64,000 bases of DNA. It comes from Lachnospiraceae bacterium. GTDB taxonomy: Bacteria; Bacillota; Clostridia; Lachnospirales; Lachnospiraceae. A model generated the notes under the pieces. It did not search any database and was not told where the DNA came from. It was given only the letters and a program-made list of their open reading frames with translations. Of this stretch, positions 26,185 through 35,159 are shown one piece after another (position 1 is the first letter of the stretch; the number at the start of each line of letters is the position of its first letter). Made by a program: the position numbers and the translations under genes. The stretch spans positions 1-64,000 of the forward strand of contig JAAUZD010000030.1 of the NCBI GenBank assembly GCA_014804785.1, in the 5' to 3' direction.

Positions 26185-27174
26185 ATGGTATCGATCAAGG
26201 ATGTGGCAAAGCATGCAGGAGTGGCAATTTCTACAGTTTCCAAGGTACTGAATCATTATCCTAATGTCAGTGAAGAAACGAAAATAAAAGTCAATAAGGC
26301 AGTGGAAGAATTGAATTTTGTTCCCAATTCTGTAGCCGCAGCGCTTTCTTCCAAGAAAGCCGGACGGGTTGCTTTATTTGTCAATCTGAGTGTGAAAACA
26401 CAGGCAATTGATGAGATTGATATGCAGTATATACAAGGAGCAATCACGAAAGCAATGGAACTTAATTTGGATGTGATTACGCTGTTTTTTTCCATGTTTA
26501 AGGATCGTACCAGTGAAGAATTGACGAGATATCTACAATCTCAGAGTATTACGGGAATCATCATTTATGGTCTTTCAAAAGAAGATAAGGTATTGCATCA
26601 GTTGATTGATGAACAGAAGTTTAAGTGTGTGGTCGTTGATGCGCCGATTGTAAATGAACATACATCCTCCATCTGGATTGATAACCGGAGAGCACAGTAT
26701 GAGGTGGCAAAAAAAACGGTGGAGGAGAACAACTGCAGACGCATTCTGTATATTTTGGGAAAGAAAAACGGTTATGTCACGGAGCAAAGACTGCAGGGAA
26801 TGGAAGATCTGGTCAGGGAGAAGGGCTTGACAATGCTGGTCAGAAAAGGAGAGTTCTCGGAGCTGCAGGCACGTAATGTTACGTTGAAATATGGCAGAAA
26901 TAAAGATGTGGTAATCTGCGCTTCGGATCTGATGGCAATCGGAGCAATGAAAGCTTTGACAGAAATGGATATTTTCAGACCTGTCTGTGGTTTTGACGGA
27001 ATTATTCTGATGGGATATGTAGGTAAGCAGATGAATACAGTGCGTCAGGATTTTGCTGGAATTTCATCAAAGGCAATAGAAGAACTGCATCAGTTAATGA
27101 ACGGGGCATCAGGAAGAAACATCATAACGCCTTATACACTGGAAAGGATGAAATATATGGATATCATATGCTGA
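26185..27174 (+). CDS. LacI family transcriptional regulator next to glgP
   Basis: The 329-residue repressor starts with the LacI helix-turn-helix (VSIKDVAKHAGVAISTVSKV) and continues with a periplasmic-binding-like effector domain. Residue order and length are standard. The frame extends 46 codons upstream, but ATG 26185 has CCGGAGGCG in front and gives the family start. It lies 189 bp upstream of glycogen phosphorylase. The glgP promoter contains a palindrome of LacI-family type, so control of glycogen breakdown is the likely job. The effector is unknown. Confidence 0.85.
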   Translation: MVSIKDVAKHAGVAISTVSKVLNHYPNVSEETKIKVNKAVEELNFVPNSVAAALSSKKAGRVALFVNLSVKTQAIDEIDMQYIQGAITKAMELNLDVITLFFSMFKDRTSEELTRYLQSQSITGIIIYGLSKEDKVLHQLIDEQKFKCVVVDAPIVNEHTSSIWIDNRRAQYEVAKKTVEENNCRRILYILGKKNGYVTEQRLQGMEDLVREKGLTMLVRKGEFSELQARNVTLKYGRNKDVVICASDLMAIGAMKALTEMDIFRPVCGFDGIILMGYVGKQMNTVRQDFAGISSKAIEELHQLMNGASGRNIITPYTLERMKYMDIIC

Positions 27175-27251
27175 AGTAATATTTTCTGTGTAAAGCAGGC
27201 TGAGTGATGTGGGGAAATCTGATTTCAGATAAAAGGAATTTAAATTTGCTC

Positions 27252-27280
27252 TTGCGGAAAACGTTTTCTTATGTTACACT
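27252..27280 (+). promoter_or_regulatory. glgP promoter containing a LacI-type operator
   Basis: A weak -35 (TTGCGG, 27252-27257) and -10 (TACACT, 27275-27280), 17 bp apart, enclose the perfect palindrome GAAAACGTTTTC (27257-27268). A repressor bound there would block polymerase. The LacI gene just upstream is the obvious candidate; a CcpA-like site is the alternative. Confidence 0.6.
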
Positions 27281-27362
27281 ACAGTATGTAAGCGGGAAAA
27301 TTTTGGCATAATAGAGAGAAGATAATTGAAAATTAATATATCTTAAAAATCAGGAGGAGACT

Positions 27363-29672
27363 ATGGCAGCACAAACAAATTTACAAAAGGACGTATTGGT
27401 TTTGAACATGGAGCAGCAACTGGAGGAAGTTGCAAAGGAAATGTTCGGAAAGACAGTAGCCGAGCTTTCTGACCAGGAAACCTACTATGTAGTACTGGTT
27501 TATGCAAAGAGAATCATGGCTGTTTCAGACACGAATGAGGGGGAGAAAAAGATTTATTACATCTCTGCTGAATTCCTTATTGGAAAACTTTTATCCAACA
27601 ATCTGATTAACCTTGGCATCTATGATAAGATTGACCAGATTTTAAAGAGCAAGGGTAAGAGCCTTTCCGTGATTGAAGAAATCGAGCCGGAACCATCACT
27701 TGGTAATGGCGGTCTGGGAAGACTGGCAGCATGCTTTTTAGATTCCATTGCAACACTTGGACTTCCGGGAGAAGGTATTGGACTTAATTATCATTTTGGA
27801 CTGTTCAAGCAGGTATTTAAGGACAAACTTCAGACAGCCGAGAAGAATGACTGGATTGAAGATAATTCATGGTTGACCAAATCAGATGTAACCTTTGATG
27901 TGTTCTTTGGCAAGAGAAAAGTGACATCACGTCTGTATGACATTGATGTTGCTGGTTATGACAGCGGTGTCAATAAATTGAGATTGTTTGACATTGAGTC
28001 TATCGATGAAAGCCTTGTGAAAGACGGCATCAGTTTTGATAAAGAGCAGATTGAAAAGAATCTTACTCTGTTCTTGTATCCCGATGATTCTGATGAGGCA
28101 GGTAATCTGCTTCGTATTTATCAGCAGTACTTTATGGTATGTAATGCAGCTCAGCTTATTTTGCGCGAGATGAAGGAGAAGAAATATGATTTGCGCAAGA
28201 TGTATGAGCATGCTGTTATCCAGATCAATGATACCCATCCTACCATGGTTATTCCGGAGTTGATTCGTGTTCTGGTTGAGGAAAAAGCATTTACCATGGA
28301 TGAAGCAATCGAAGTGGTAAGCAAGACATGTGCTTATACCAACCATACAATTTTGGCGGAAGCATTGGAAAAATGGCCCCTTGAATATCTTGAGAAAGTA
28401 GTACCTCAGCTTGTTCCTTATATTAAGGAGTTAGACAAGAGAATAGCTGCCAAGTATGATGATCCAAGGGTACAGATTATTGATCAAAGCGGCAGAGTGC
28501 ATATGGCTCATATTGACATCCATTACGGATTTTCTGTTAACGGCGTTGCAGCCATCCATACAGAAATCTTAAAGGATTCCGAGTTAAACGCTTTTTATAA
28601 GATTTATCCTGAGAAATTCAACAATAAGACTAATGGTATTACATTCAGAAGATGGCTTCTTAGCTGTAACCGTGAGCTTGCCGGATTCCTGGCACAGACC
28701 ATCGGAGACGGCTTCAAGAAGGATGCTGATAAGCTTGAAAAGCTTCTTGAGTACAAAGGTGATCAGGCAGTCCTTGACCGTCTGGCAGAAATCAAGATGA
28801 ACCGCAAGAAAGATTTAGCTGAATACGTGAAAGAAGCGGAAGGCGTTACATTAAATCCTGAAGCAGTGTTCGATATTCAGGTTAAGAGACTCCATGAGTA
28901 CAAGCGTCAGCAGATGAACGCTCTTTATATCATTCACAAGTACCTTGAAATTAAGAGCGGCAAGAAGCCTGCCAGACCCCTTACATTTATCTTTGGCGCT
29001 AAGGCAGCACCTGCTTATGTGATTGCACAGGATATCATCCATCTTTTACTGGTACTGCAGGAAATCGTCAACAATGATCCTGATGTAAGCCCTTACATGA
29101 CAGTGCTGATGGTAGAAAACTACAATGTAAGCTACGCAGAGAAGCTGATTCCTGCCTGCGATATTTCTGAACAGATTTCCTTAGCTTCCAAGGAGGCATC
29201 CGGTACCGGTAACATGAAGTTCATGTTAAACGGCGCTGTAACATTAGGAACTTCTGACGGTGCTAACGTGGAAATCCATGAGCTGGTTGGAGATGACAAT
29301 ATTTATATCTTTGGTGAGAAGTCAGAGGCAGTTATTGCACATTATGATAAGGCTGATTATGTTTCCAAAGACTTTTATGAGAAGAGCCCTGTAATTAAAG
29401 AAGCAGTAGACTTTATCGTGAGCGAGCAGGTTCTTAAGGTTGGGCACAAGGAAAATCTGGAGCGTCTTTACAATGAACTGCTTAATAAAGACTGGTTCAT
29501 GACACTGCTTGATCTGGAAGATTATATTGAGAAAAAAGATAAAGCATTTGCAGATTATGAAGATCGTCAGAAATGGAAAAAGATGATGCTTGTTAATATT
29601 GCAAAAGCTGGATTCTTCTCATCAGACAGAACAATTGCAGAATACAACAGAGATATCTGGAAATTAAAATAA
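27363..29672 (+). CDS. glgP: Glycogen/starch phosphorylase
   Basis: The 769-residue GT35 enzyme releases glucose 1-phosphate from alpha-1,4-glucans using PLP. Clear family segments are [33 protein letters not shown], and the PLP site [14 protein letters not shown] with Schiff-base Lys619. Length is slightly below the 800-850 of many phosphorylases, as usual for clostridial forms. ATG 27363 has CAGGAGGAG. Codon use looks optimised, suggesting high expression. Together with the malto-oligosaccharide genes at 40.8-48.3 kb it points to alpha-glucan use and storage. Confidence 0.95.
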   Translation: MAAQTNLQKDVLVLNMEQQLEEVAKEMFGKTVAELSDQETYYVVLVYAKRIMAVSDTNEGEKKIYYISAEFLIGKLLSNNLINLGIYDKIDQILKSKGKSLSVIEEIEPEPSLGNGGLGRLAACFLDSIATLGLPGEGIGLNYHFGLFKQVFKDKLQTAEKNDWIEDNSWLTKSDVTFDVFFGKRKVTSRLYDIDVAGYDSGVNKLRLFDIESIDESLVKDGISFDKEQIEKNLTLFLYPDDSDEAGNLLRIYQQYFMVCNAAQLILREMKEKKYDLRKMYEHAVIQINDTHPTMVIPELIRVLVEEKAFTMDEAIEVVSKTCAYTNHTILAEALEKWPLEYLEKVVPQLVPYIKELDKRIAAKYDDPRVQIIDQSGRVHMAHIDIHYGFSVNGVAAIHTEILKDSELNAFYKIYPEKFNNKTNGITFRRWLLSCNRELAGFLAQTIGDGFKKDADKLEKLLEYKGDQAVLDRLAEIKMNRKKDLAEYVKEAEGVTLNPEAVFDIQVKRLHEYKRQQMNALYIIHKYLEIKSGKKPARPLTFIFGAKAAPAYVIAQDIIHLLLVLQEIVNNDPDVSPYMTVLMVENYNVSYAEKLIPACDISEQISLASKEASGTGNMKFMLNGAVTLGTSDGANVEIHELVGDDNIYIFGEKSEAVIAHYDKADYVSKDFYEKSPVIKEAVDFIVSEQVLKVGHKENLERLYNELLNKDWFMTLLDLEDYIEKKDKAFADYEDRQKWKKMMLVNIAKAGFFSSDRTIAEYNRDIWKLK

Positions 29673-29685
29673 TTTATTACCGCAA

Positions 29686-29712
29686 AAGCAGGTTCTGGCG
29701 AACCTGCTTTTT
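29686..29712 (+). terminator. Terminator after glgP
   Basis: Stem AAGCAGGTT/AACCTGCTT, loop CTGGCG, T run ending at 29712. The intron remnant begins immediately after it. Confidence 0.9.
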
Positions 29713-30075
29713 GTTTGCGCGCTATGGCGCGCTCCAACATGTAAAAGTCCCAAACATGTCCAAATATTGGGAAATGTATAGCTGAACAGCAAGGGACCAT
29801 TGTGGGGTAGAATCTGAAGGAAACTGCAGGTAAATCTTCTGCCGACGGATAGAAAACGCATATAAGGCTAGACCTCTAAAGATAAGTTGTAATAGCTACC
29901 ATATCTGTAGAAGCAGAGTAAATGTGGCATATATATGGAGGGAAAGGCGTACACCTTAAGTATGGAGGTCTCACAGCGGTTCCATTAGTCGAGTAACAAC
30001 GAACTGTGAGAAGTTTGAGGTGGAATTCCTCTTACTTACTCGACGGAGGGGCGAGAGAAAATCCCCCTACTCGAT
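29713..30075 (+). ncRNA. ORF-less group II intron remnant (candidate class C)
   Basis: This gap of about 500 bp codes for no protein but resembles the 5' domains of bacterial group II introns by eye. It starts with a GC-rich hairpin (GCGCGCTATGGCGCGC), then shows GGGGTAGAATCTGAAGGAAA, CGCATATAAGGCTAGACC, TATATGGAGGGAAAGGCGTA and GGAGGTCTCACAGC. The end, CCCCCTACTCGAT, looks like domain VI with its bulged A and a terminal AY. No reverse transcriptase is present, so the intron protein has been deleted. Position right after the glgP terminator fits class C introns, which insert behind terminators. No covariance search was possible, so this is moderate confidence. Confidence 0.5.
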
Positions 30076-30179
30076 TTAGTCATCCTGTCAAGGTTGCATT
30101 TCCTCGCTATTTTTTTTATAATTTATAAAAAAGAAAGTATGTTCTAATAATTGTGTTATAAGGGGATGCGTGATAGAAA

Positions 30180-30899
30180 ATGATACATATTGCTATTTGT
30201 GATGATAATCAAGAAGAATGGAAGGACGTGGTCTCTATGGTAGAAAAGTGCTGCCGAAAGGCAGGCAGAATATATCATAAGGAAATATTTGAAGAAAGTA
30301 TTGAACTTCTGGATGAGGTCAAGAATGGGGCGCATTTTGATATTTTTCTACTTGATATAGAGATGCCGCAAATAGATGGAATAGAACTTGCAGCGAAACT
30401 AAGACTCTTTTTGCCATATGCAATTGTATTTTTTATAACTTCTTATGAGAAATATGTGTATGAAGCGTTTAAGGCACAGCCATATCGATTTATTCCGAAG
30501 TCACAGATGGAGAGTATGTTTCCAGCAGCGATTGATGATGCATTGCAATTAATAGCAGAGCAGGAAAGAAAGTTTTATATTGTAGAGAACAAGAGAATGC
30601 TTGAGAAAGTTCCGGTTAAGAGTATTGCATATATCTGGCATCGTGGAAAATATGGATATATTGAAAAGATTAATGGCGAGAATACAAAAGTGCGTAAGTC
30701 TTTAAAGAAGATTTATGAGGAATTACCTGCTGAGGATTTTGTGTGGGCGGATAGAGGGTGCATTGTAGGAAGCATGCATATAGAGAGAATTACAGGAAAA
30801 GAAGTCGTTTTGGTAAATGGAACGAAATTGCCAATCGGTCAGGAGCGGCTTACAGATTTAAAAAACAAGATTAGGGATTATTGGATGGAAAAGGGGTAA
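30180..30899 (+). CDS. LytTR-type response regulator (AgrA-like)
   Basis: The 239-residue regulator has a receiver domain with phospho-acceptor Asp59 (LLDIEMPQIDG) and a C-terminal LytTR DNA-binding domain (about 140-235) containing IAYIWHRGKYGYIEK. LytTR regulators such as AgrA bind pairs of short direct repeats 21 bp apart, and such a pair occurs upstream of 33235. The kinase gene starts 6 bp after its stop. AT-rich codon use differs from the flanking glgP and ABC-F genes, marking it as part of the island. The 5' region has AAGGGGATG but at loose spacing. Confidence 0.88.
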   Translation: MIHIAICDDNQEEWKDVVSMVEKCCRKAGRIYHKEIFEESIELLDEVKNGAHFDIFLLDIEMPQIDGIELAAKLRLFLPYAIVFFITSYEKYVYEAFKAQPYRFIPKSQMESMFPAAIDDALQLIAEQERKFYIVENKRMLEKVPVKSIAYIWHRGKYGYIEKINGENTKVRKSLKKIYEELPAEDFVWADRGCIVGSMHIERITGKEVVLVNGTKLPIGQERLTDLKNKIRDYWMEKG

Positions 30900-30904
30900 A
30901 TGAA

Positions 30905-32206
30905 ATGCTGGAGATAATATCGAAAGGATTAGATATAATTTACACTTTTCTGGAATTTGTATGTCTGTATCGTTATGTTGATATTTTCTATAATCGAAGA
31001 AGGAAAGGTGGCATCGTAAAATATAGCGTATTCTTAGTTCCTAGAGCATTGATTGTATGCTCATTACTGACAGTAATGTTTCTGAACGGCTTTGTTTTGA
31101 CATCGCCGTACACTGTGATTTTAATTTTGCTACAATGTATATTATTTATACAGATCTTTTGGAAATGCGACATTTTAAATGCAATTGCGTTGGCAGGAGG
31201 GTATTTCCTTGCACTTAGTGTTTCAGGAATCGTGGAGATATCATTAACTGGTCTGTTGGGGGGCGAAAAACTGATTTATATAACTACAGGTAAGCATGGA
31301 GGTGCCCGTATATTATATTTACTCCTATTTGGAACGAGTTGGTATTTTGCTAATACATTGTTTGCAATGTGGTTAAAGAAAAAAAAGGTAAATGCTTCGG
31401 ATATAAAATACATAGCATTCACATCCATAATTGGCTTATTGGGGCTGACATTTATTGTAACGCAGATGCTGTCAAGCTTTAATATTTATATTACGGCAAT
31501 ACTATATGGTTATGTGCTTCTCCTTTCTACAGGAATTTTTGCGATGTATTATGTTGTAAAAAGTAAAAACCTACAAATGCAGATGAGACTTTTGAATATC
31601 CAGAATGAGATGCTCGAAAGGAATTATCAACAAATTAGTGATTTTTATACAGCAAATGCAAGTTTATTTCATGACATGAATCATCATTTAAAGACCTTAC
31701 ACCATATGCTAAGGGAAGGTAAAGATGATCAGGCACGGCGATATATTGAAAGTTTGCGAGTAACATTAACGTCTATGAAGGTAAAGTGTTGGACAGGTAT
31801 TGATGTGGTAGATGTTATTTTGAATGAAATGAAGAGAATGGCAGAAGCAGGTCGAATTCACCTGGAAATAAATGTTCAGATTCTTCCGCAGAATATTGCA
31901 ATGGAAAAGAAAGATATGTGTTCCTTATTTGCAAATTTACTGGAAAATGCTATAGAGGCTGCTAAGGAAGAGGTTATAGTAACTATTAAATATGTTCATA
32001 GAATGTTATTAATCCAAGTTCAAAATGATTATAAGGTGAAGCCCATTATAAAAGAGGGAAAGCTGATGACAACTAAAAAAGATGTATTGCGTCATGGGCT
32101 GGGAACAAAAAACATTGAGCAAGTGGTGTATAAGTATGATGGAGCTATAGAATATAAGATATTGGAAAATGACTTTTATGTGAGTATAATAATGAGCGAT
32201 GTATAA
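30905..32206 (+). CDS. GHKL sensor histidine kinase (AgrC-like)
   Basis: The 433-residue membrane kinase has about six transmembrane helices in the first ~225 residues, as in peptide-sensing AgrC proteins. A dimerisation helix follows with phospho-acceptor His256 (FHDMNHHLKTL), then a GHKL ATPase with the N box FANLLENAIEAAKE and G box HGLGTKNIEQVV. An in-frame TTG exists at 30881, but ATG 30905 has AAGGGGT at 7-9 bp. Its ligand is probably the peptide from the convergent agrBD pair next door; this rests on gene context. Confidence 0.87.
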   Translation: MLEIISKGLDIIYTFLEFVCLYRYVDIFYNRRRKGGIVKYSVFLVPRALIVCSLLTVMFLNGFVLTSPYTVILILLQCILFIQIFWKCDILNAIALAGGYFLALSVSGIVEISLTGLLGGEKLIYITTGKHGGARILYLLLFGTSWYFANTLFAMWLKKKKVNASDIKYIAFTSIIGLLGLTFIVTQMLSSFNIYITAILYGYVLLLSTGIFAMYYVVKSKNLQMQMRLLNIQNEMLERNYQQISDFYTANASLFHDMNHHLKTLHHMLREGKDDQARRYIESLRVTLTSMKVKCWTGIDVVDVILNEMKRMAEAGRIHLEINVQILPQNIAMEKKDMCSLFANLLENAIEAAKEEVIVTIKYVHRMLLIQVQNDYKVKPIIKEGKLMTTKKDVLRHGLGTKNIEQVVYKYDGAIEYKILENDFYVSIIMSDV

Positions 32207-32219
32207 GATGGAAGCAAAC

Positions 32220-32260
32220 ATAAGGCAGAGGTAAAATTATTCATTAAACCTCTGCTTTAT
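32220..32260. terminator. Bidirectional terminator between the kinase and agrD
   Basis: Stem ATAAGGCAGAGGT with ACCTCTGCTTTAT. A T-rich tract follows on the plus strand. It separates two convergent transcripts. Confidence 0.75.
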
Positions 32261-32264
32261 AAGT

Positions 32265-32395
32265 TTATTTTTTCTTCCTTAAGGAAAGTGGTAATTCTGG
32301 CTGGTGGCGATTGAAGGTAGATGCCGATCCAGAACCAAAACTAGCAAAGCATAACGCCTTTTAGCAAGCGCATTTAGAATGAATTGTCTAACCAT
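32265..32395 (-). pseudogene. agrD: agrD-like autoinducer peptide precursor with an apparent -1 frameshift
   Basis: On the minus strand an ATG (32395) with GGAGGG 7 bp upstream opens a frame reading MVRQFILNALAK, a typical amphipathic AgrD leader. The same frame then turns nonsensical. In the -1 frame, joining at the AAAA run (about 32359-32362), the protein continues FASFGSGSASTFNRHQPELP and ends LSLRKKK. The combined 43 residues fit the cyclic lactone autoinducer family: leader, SAS-type ring start, then QPxxP. Serine would form the ring instead of cysteine. The 131-nt span is one base short of a whole frame. Either a base was lost (mutation or sequence error) or slippage restores it. The gene overlaps agrB by 8 bp. 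Confidence 0.7.
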
Positions 32396-32978
32396 ATGAA
32401 GATCCCTCCTTTCTTTTTGTTGGTAATATAAATACTGCAATAGATGCAATAGATAATACGCTAAAATTCAGAAAAGATGATTGCGATAATAAAACATACA
32501 AAACTGTTATTGCGATGCAGTCGGCACCAAGCAATAGGAATGAAAGGTGTTGATTCCTTTTGAGTACATTGCTTGAAATTGGATGATTGGAATTTTTAAC
32601 AGGGCAGTTCCTTAAAATATAGTAAACACTGGTTATCAATAAAATTATCCAAATGAAACTAGGTAGGAATAGCAAAGAAAGCACTTTGGCAGTTATTGAA
32701 ACGGCTATGTATTCCAAGTTACTTATTATAAAGCATTTGGAATATGTAGAAGCATGATATCCGCCAACGGTTACTTTAAGCGGAACTGAAATGAAAAAAT
32801 ATAGCATTCCAATTAAAAAGGAATCCAAGAGGCATGCTGTTATTATAATGGAAGAGGAAGTAATTATGCAGGATATCATCAATTCGAGACCGTATTGATA
32901 TACTTCAAGCAGTTCCTTCTTAATTATATTCCTATTCAGCATATGGTTTGAAATTTTTATGACTATACTATAAATCAA
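32388..32978 (-). CDS. agrB: AgrB-like accessory gene regulator protease
   Basis: The 196-residue membrane cysteine endopeptidase should cut and cyclise the AgrD precursor. The core VGGYHASTYSKC carries the catalytic pair His75 and Cys82, almost the same positions as His77/Cys84 in the well-studied staphylococcal protein. About five transmembrane helices are visible. Translation probably starts at TTG 32978, which has GGAGGG 10 bp upstream; the first ATG (32942) has no ribosome site. The agrD start lies inside its last codons. It is transcribed towards the kinase genes and away from the secreted-protein operon. Confidence 0.88.
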   Translation of the reverse strand: MIYSIVIKISNHMLNRNIIKKELLEVYQYGLELMISCIITSSSIIITACLLDSFLIGMLYFFISVPLKVTVGGYHASTYSKCFIISNLEYIAVSITAKVLSLLFLPSFIWIILLITSVYYILRNCPVKNSNHPISSNVLKRNQHLSFLLLGADCIAITVLYVLLSQSSFLNFSVLSIASIAVFILPTKRKEGSSYG

Positions 32979-33093
32979 TGTTAAGATTCCCTCCTATAGC
33001 TTATTCTGATGAATATTGGCTTCACGATACATTTTCTCTTAATTGTTATAGCACAAATACAGAGAGAAGTCATGGAAAAGTCTTCAAAAGGCA

Positions 33094-33149
33094 TTTTTTT
33101 GACCTTAAAAAGGAAGAAAATGAGGTCAAAAAGACAGAGATGAAGGTCA
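33094..33149. promoter_or_regulatory. Candidate LytTR binding repeats in the agrB/secreted-protein divergent promoter
   Basis: AGGTCA occurs at 33123-33128 and again at 33144-33149, exactly 21 bp apart, the spacing used by AgrA and other LytTR regulators. A third copy in inverted orientation (TTTTTTTGACCT, 33094-33105) forms a dyad with AGGTCAAAAA. The repeats stand just upstream of TTGACA at 33161, the right place for an activator. Confidence 0.55.
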
Positions 33150-33160
33150 CTTTATATTTT

Positions 33161-33193
33161 TTGACAATTTTTTTGCTATATTAAAAATATAAA
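33161..33193 (+). promoter_or_regulatory. Promoter of the secreted-protein operon
   Basis: TTGACA (33161-33166) and TATAAA (33188-33193), spaced 21 bp. The overlong spacer suggests a promoter that is weak without an activator, in keeping with the upstream repeats. Confidence 0.45.
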
Positions 33194-33234
33194 TATACAA
33201 ACATACTTTTAAGATAAGAATGGATGATTGGCAA

Positions 33235-33627
33235 ATGAAACGAAAAATCTTATATGCATTATTTGCAGCTTGTGTGCTTAACTCAAGTTTGATGTTGGTA
33301 TCCGCAGCAAGTTTGACGGAATATTCTGGTTATGTCCAGAAAACTCAAGACATTGTAACGAGCCCGTTAACAAAGAGCAATACCAGTGTTGGGACAAACT
33401 GGGTTGAGCATGTAGAAGAACATCGTAAACTTACTTGTTGGATACAAAAAAGTGGTTCTAGAATCACAGATACAAAATCATATACAGATTCAGGTTATCA
33501 ATATCTGACTTATAGTGATCCGATTAATGCAAAGGGAAAAGACGTAAGTTTAGCAGTGTCGACAGCACTTACGACATTGCAAAAGACATATTCATTTGGT
33601 TCATGGAGCCCGGACGAGACAAAATAA
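33235..33627 (+). CDS. Secreted small protein of unknown function (bacteriocin- or signal-like)
   Basis: The 130-residue precursor has a clear signal peptide (MKRKILYALFAACVLNSSLM, ending VSA-A near residue 25) and a mature part of about 105 residues. The mature part is Ser/Thr/Lys-rich and beta-prone, has one cysteine (KLTCWIQKSGSRITDTK), and lacks membrane segments. It precedes three membrane proteins and an ABC ATPase, and its promoter carries LytTR-type repeats. The order resembles bacteriocin operons with ABC immunity systems. A faint similarity in pattern to lactococcin-972-like beta-sandwich peptides is impression only. ATG 33220 is an alternative start, but 33235 gives the better signal peptide. 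Confidence 0.65.
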   Translation: MKRKILYALFAACVLNSSLMLVSAASLTEYSGYVQKTQDIVTSPLTKSNTSVGTNWVEHVEEHRKLTCWIQKSGSRITDTKSYTDSGYQYLTYSDPINAKGKDVSLAVSTALTTLQKTYSFGSWSPDETK

Positions 33628-33632
33628 TTTAG

Positions 33633-33663
33633 AGGGTCGTCACCTATAAGTGACGACCCTTTG
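33633..33663 (+). terminator. Hairpin between the secreted protein and transporter genes
   Basis: Perfect 11-bp stem AGGGTCGTCAC/GTGACGACCCT with CTATAA loop but a poor T run. It may act as a partial terminator or mRNA 3' stabiliser, giving more secreted protein than transporter. Confidence 0.6.
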
Positions 33664-33679
33664 TAAGTGAGGTATATCT

Positions 33680-34438
33680 ATGAAATGGGAATTCGGTGAA
33701 TTGCATAGGAGTATATTCAACAAAAAGATGTCTATTGGTATGATGATTAGTTTTGTATCATTGTGTTATGGAAGTAAGGATATTATGCGCTTTCAGACTA
33801 TTGGATTTCTAGATACTTTTATTTTTTCCCAGACTGATAGTACAACGGCGATTATTGCACTGCTTTTTCCTATAATTGCTGTATTGCCGGTAGGTACGAT
33901 GTATAGATCGGAAAGGCAAAATGGTTATTATTCGTTAGTACGCAGTAAAATGAGCAGGATGAGATATTGCCGCATTAAATTAGTTAATGCTTTCCTTGCA
34001 GGCGCGTTAGTAATTGGGGTACCTAATTTCCTTTTTTTAATAATTTGTTTTTGGGTTAAACGAGGAATGGTAGGGGCGGAAAGCCATATAGCTGTAAGCT
34101 TCTTGTCCATGCTTTACTTTAATAAGCCTATGCTATATGGGATGCTGTTAACTGGAAATGCAGCATTGTGTGGGGGGATTTTTTCTTTACTTGAATTGGG
34201 AGTATCTGCGTGGATAAAGAATAAGTATGTGGCAGTAATTGTTCCATTTGGATATTATATTTTTTCGGCTATGGTATTGTTTTATATAAGTCCATGGATG
34301 AATGCAATAATACTATTTGCACTAAATCAATATGCTGAGGAAAATATTGTAATTATTATAATTTATGACTTGTTTTTGACTGTGGGAGGAATATTTTTAT
34401 TTATTGCAGGGACGTATTATGAGGACTTTACAGTATAA
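33680..34438 (+). CDS. Membrane protein 1 of a putative ABC-2 type complex
   Basis: The 252-residue protein has about six transmembrane helices and a cytoplasmic loop with basic residues (MYRSERQNGYYSLVRSKMSR), a pattern common to ABC-2 type permeases such as the E and G subunits of lantibiotic immunity systems. No sequence signature beyond that is visible. ATG 33680 is preceded by GTGAGG. The next membrane gene starts 20 bp before its stop, so translation is coupled. Low GC matches the island. Confidence 0.65.
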   Translation: MKWEFGELHRSIFNKKMSIGMMISFVSLCYGSKDIMRFQTIGFLDTFIFSQTDSTTAIIALLFPIIAVLPVGTMYRSERQNGYYSLVRSKMSRMRYCRIKLVNAFLAGALVIGVPNFLFLIICFWVKRGMVGAESHIAVSFLSMLYFNKPMLYGMLLTGNAALCGGIFSLLELGVSAWIKNKYVAVIVPFGYYIFSAMVLFYISPWMNAIILFALNQYAEENIVIIIIYDLFLTVGGIFLFIAGTYYEDFTV

Positions 34439-35159
34439 TTTTGTATATAAATTTTGGTTGGTTTCTTGCATAACGCAGGTTGGTTTTTCCGTTGCAGACT
34501 TCAAAGAGTATACAACTATTTTAAGGGGAAAGAGCGGGAATATATTTGATTTTATATTATTTTCTGTTAATCATGCATATTTTATAGCCTTGGTGGGACC
34601 GATATCACTCTTTTGTCTGATGAAATGTTATACAACTATGGATGTAATAGTGATGAATAGATTCCATAGAAAAAAGGATTACTTTTATGATAGGTTGGGA
34701 TGCGGAATAATCAATGCTATGGTATGGGTGATTCTAACGATGCTGATACGGTTGATCGTTGGCATGATTGCCGGATATGGAACAGACTATCCTTTTACAT
34801 ACTATGTGGAATTTAATGATTATAATAAAGTAGCATACATAATTGTGCTTCAGTTTACTTTGTTTATGTCTGCCTATCTAATAGCATTCATTTGGGTGCG
34901 GGAAATTATACAGGATTTTGTTTCTAATCAGGTCTTGCGAAGTATAGTGCCATTGATTCTATCGATAATAGAGTTGGCAATCTATAAAAGTCTAAACTAT
35001 ACTATGTTGGTCATTTTCCCATTAGGGAATACATTGATAAATTGTGAAGTATTCGTTGGTAGTTTTTTTAATCGTATTGTATATTGGACATTTGTTTTAT
35101 ATGGCTTGTACTATATTAAGACTGAACTTTTATGTGATAAGGAAATTACAAATGAGTAA
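34419..35159 (+). CDS. Membrane protein 2 of the putative ABC-2 type complex
   Basis: The 246-residue product has five or six hydrophobic helices (for example GIINAMVWVILTMLIRLIVG) and a loop MNRFHRKKDYFYDRL resembling the basic loop of the preceding protein, so the two may be distant paralogues. ATG 34419 has GCAGGGA upstream and overlaps the previous gene. It overlaps the next gene by 8 bp. With the ATPase at 35931 it probably makes an exporter or immunity pump for the secreted protein, which is inference from operon structure. Confidence 0.65.
   Translation: MRTLQYNFVYKFWLVSCITQVGFSVADFKEYTTILRGKSGNIFDFILFSVNHAYFIALVGPISLFCLMKCYTTMDVIVMNRFHRKKDYFYDRLGCGIINAMVWVILTMLIRLIVGMIAGYGTDYPFTYYVEFNDYNKVAYIIVLQFTLFMSAYLIAFIWVREIIQDFVSNQVLRSIVPLILSIIELAIYKSLNYTMLVIFPLGNTLINCEVFVGSFFNRIVYWTFVLYGLYYIKTELLCDKEITNE

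Noticed and set aside
32388..32400. Reading agrD as an intact gene in its first frame
   Set aside because: That frame gives RRYALLVLVLDRHLPS after the leader, with no ring residue or QPxxP; only the -1 frame has the family tail.
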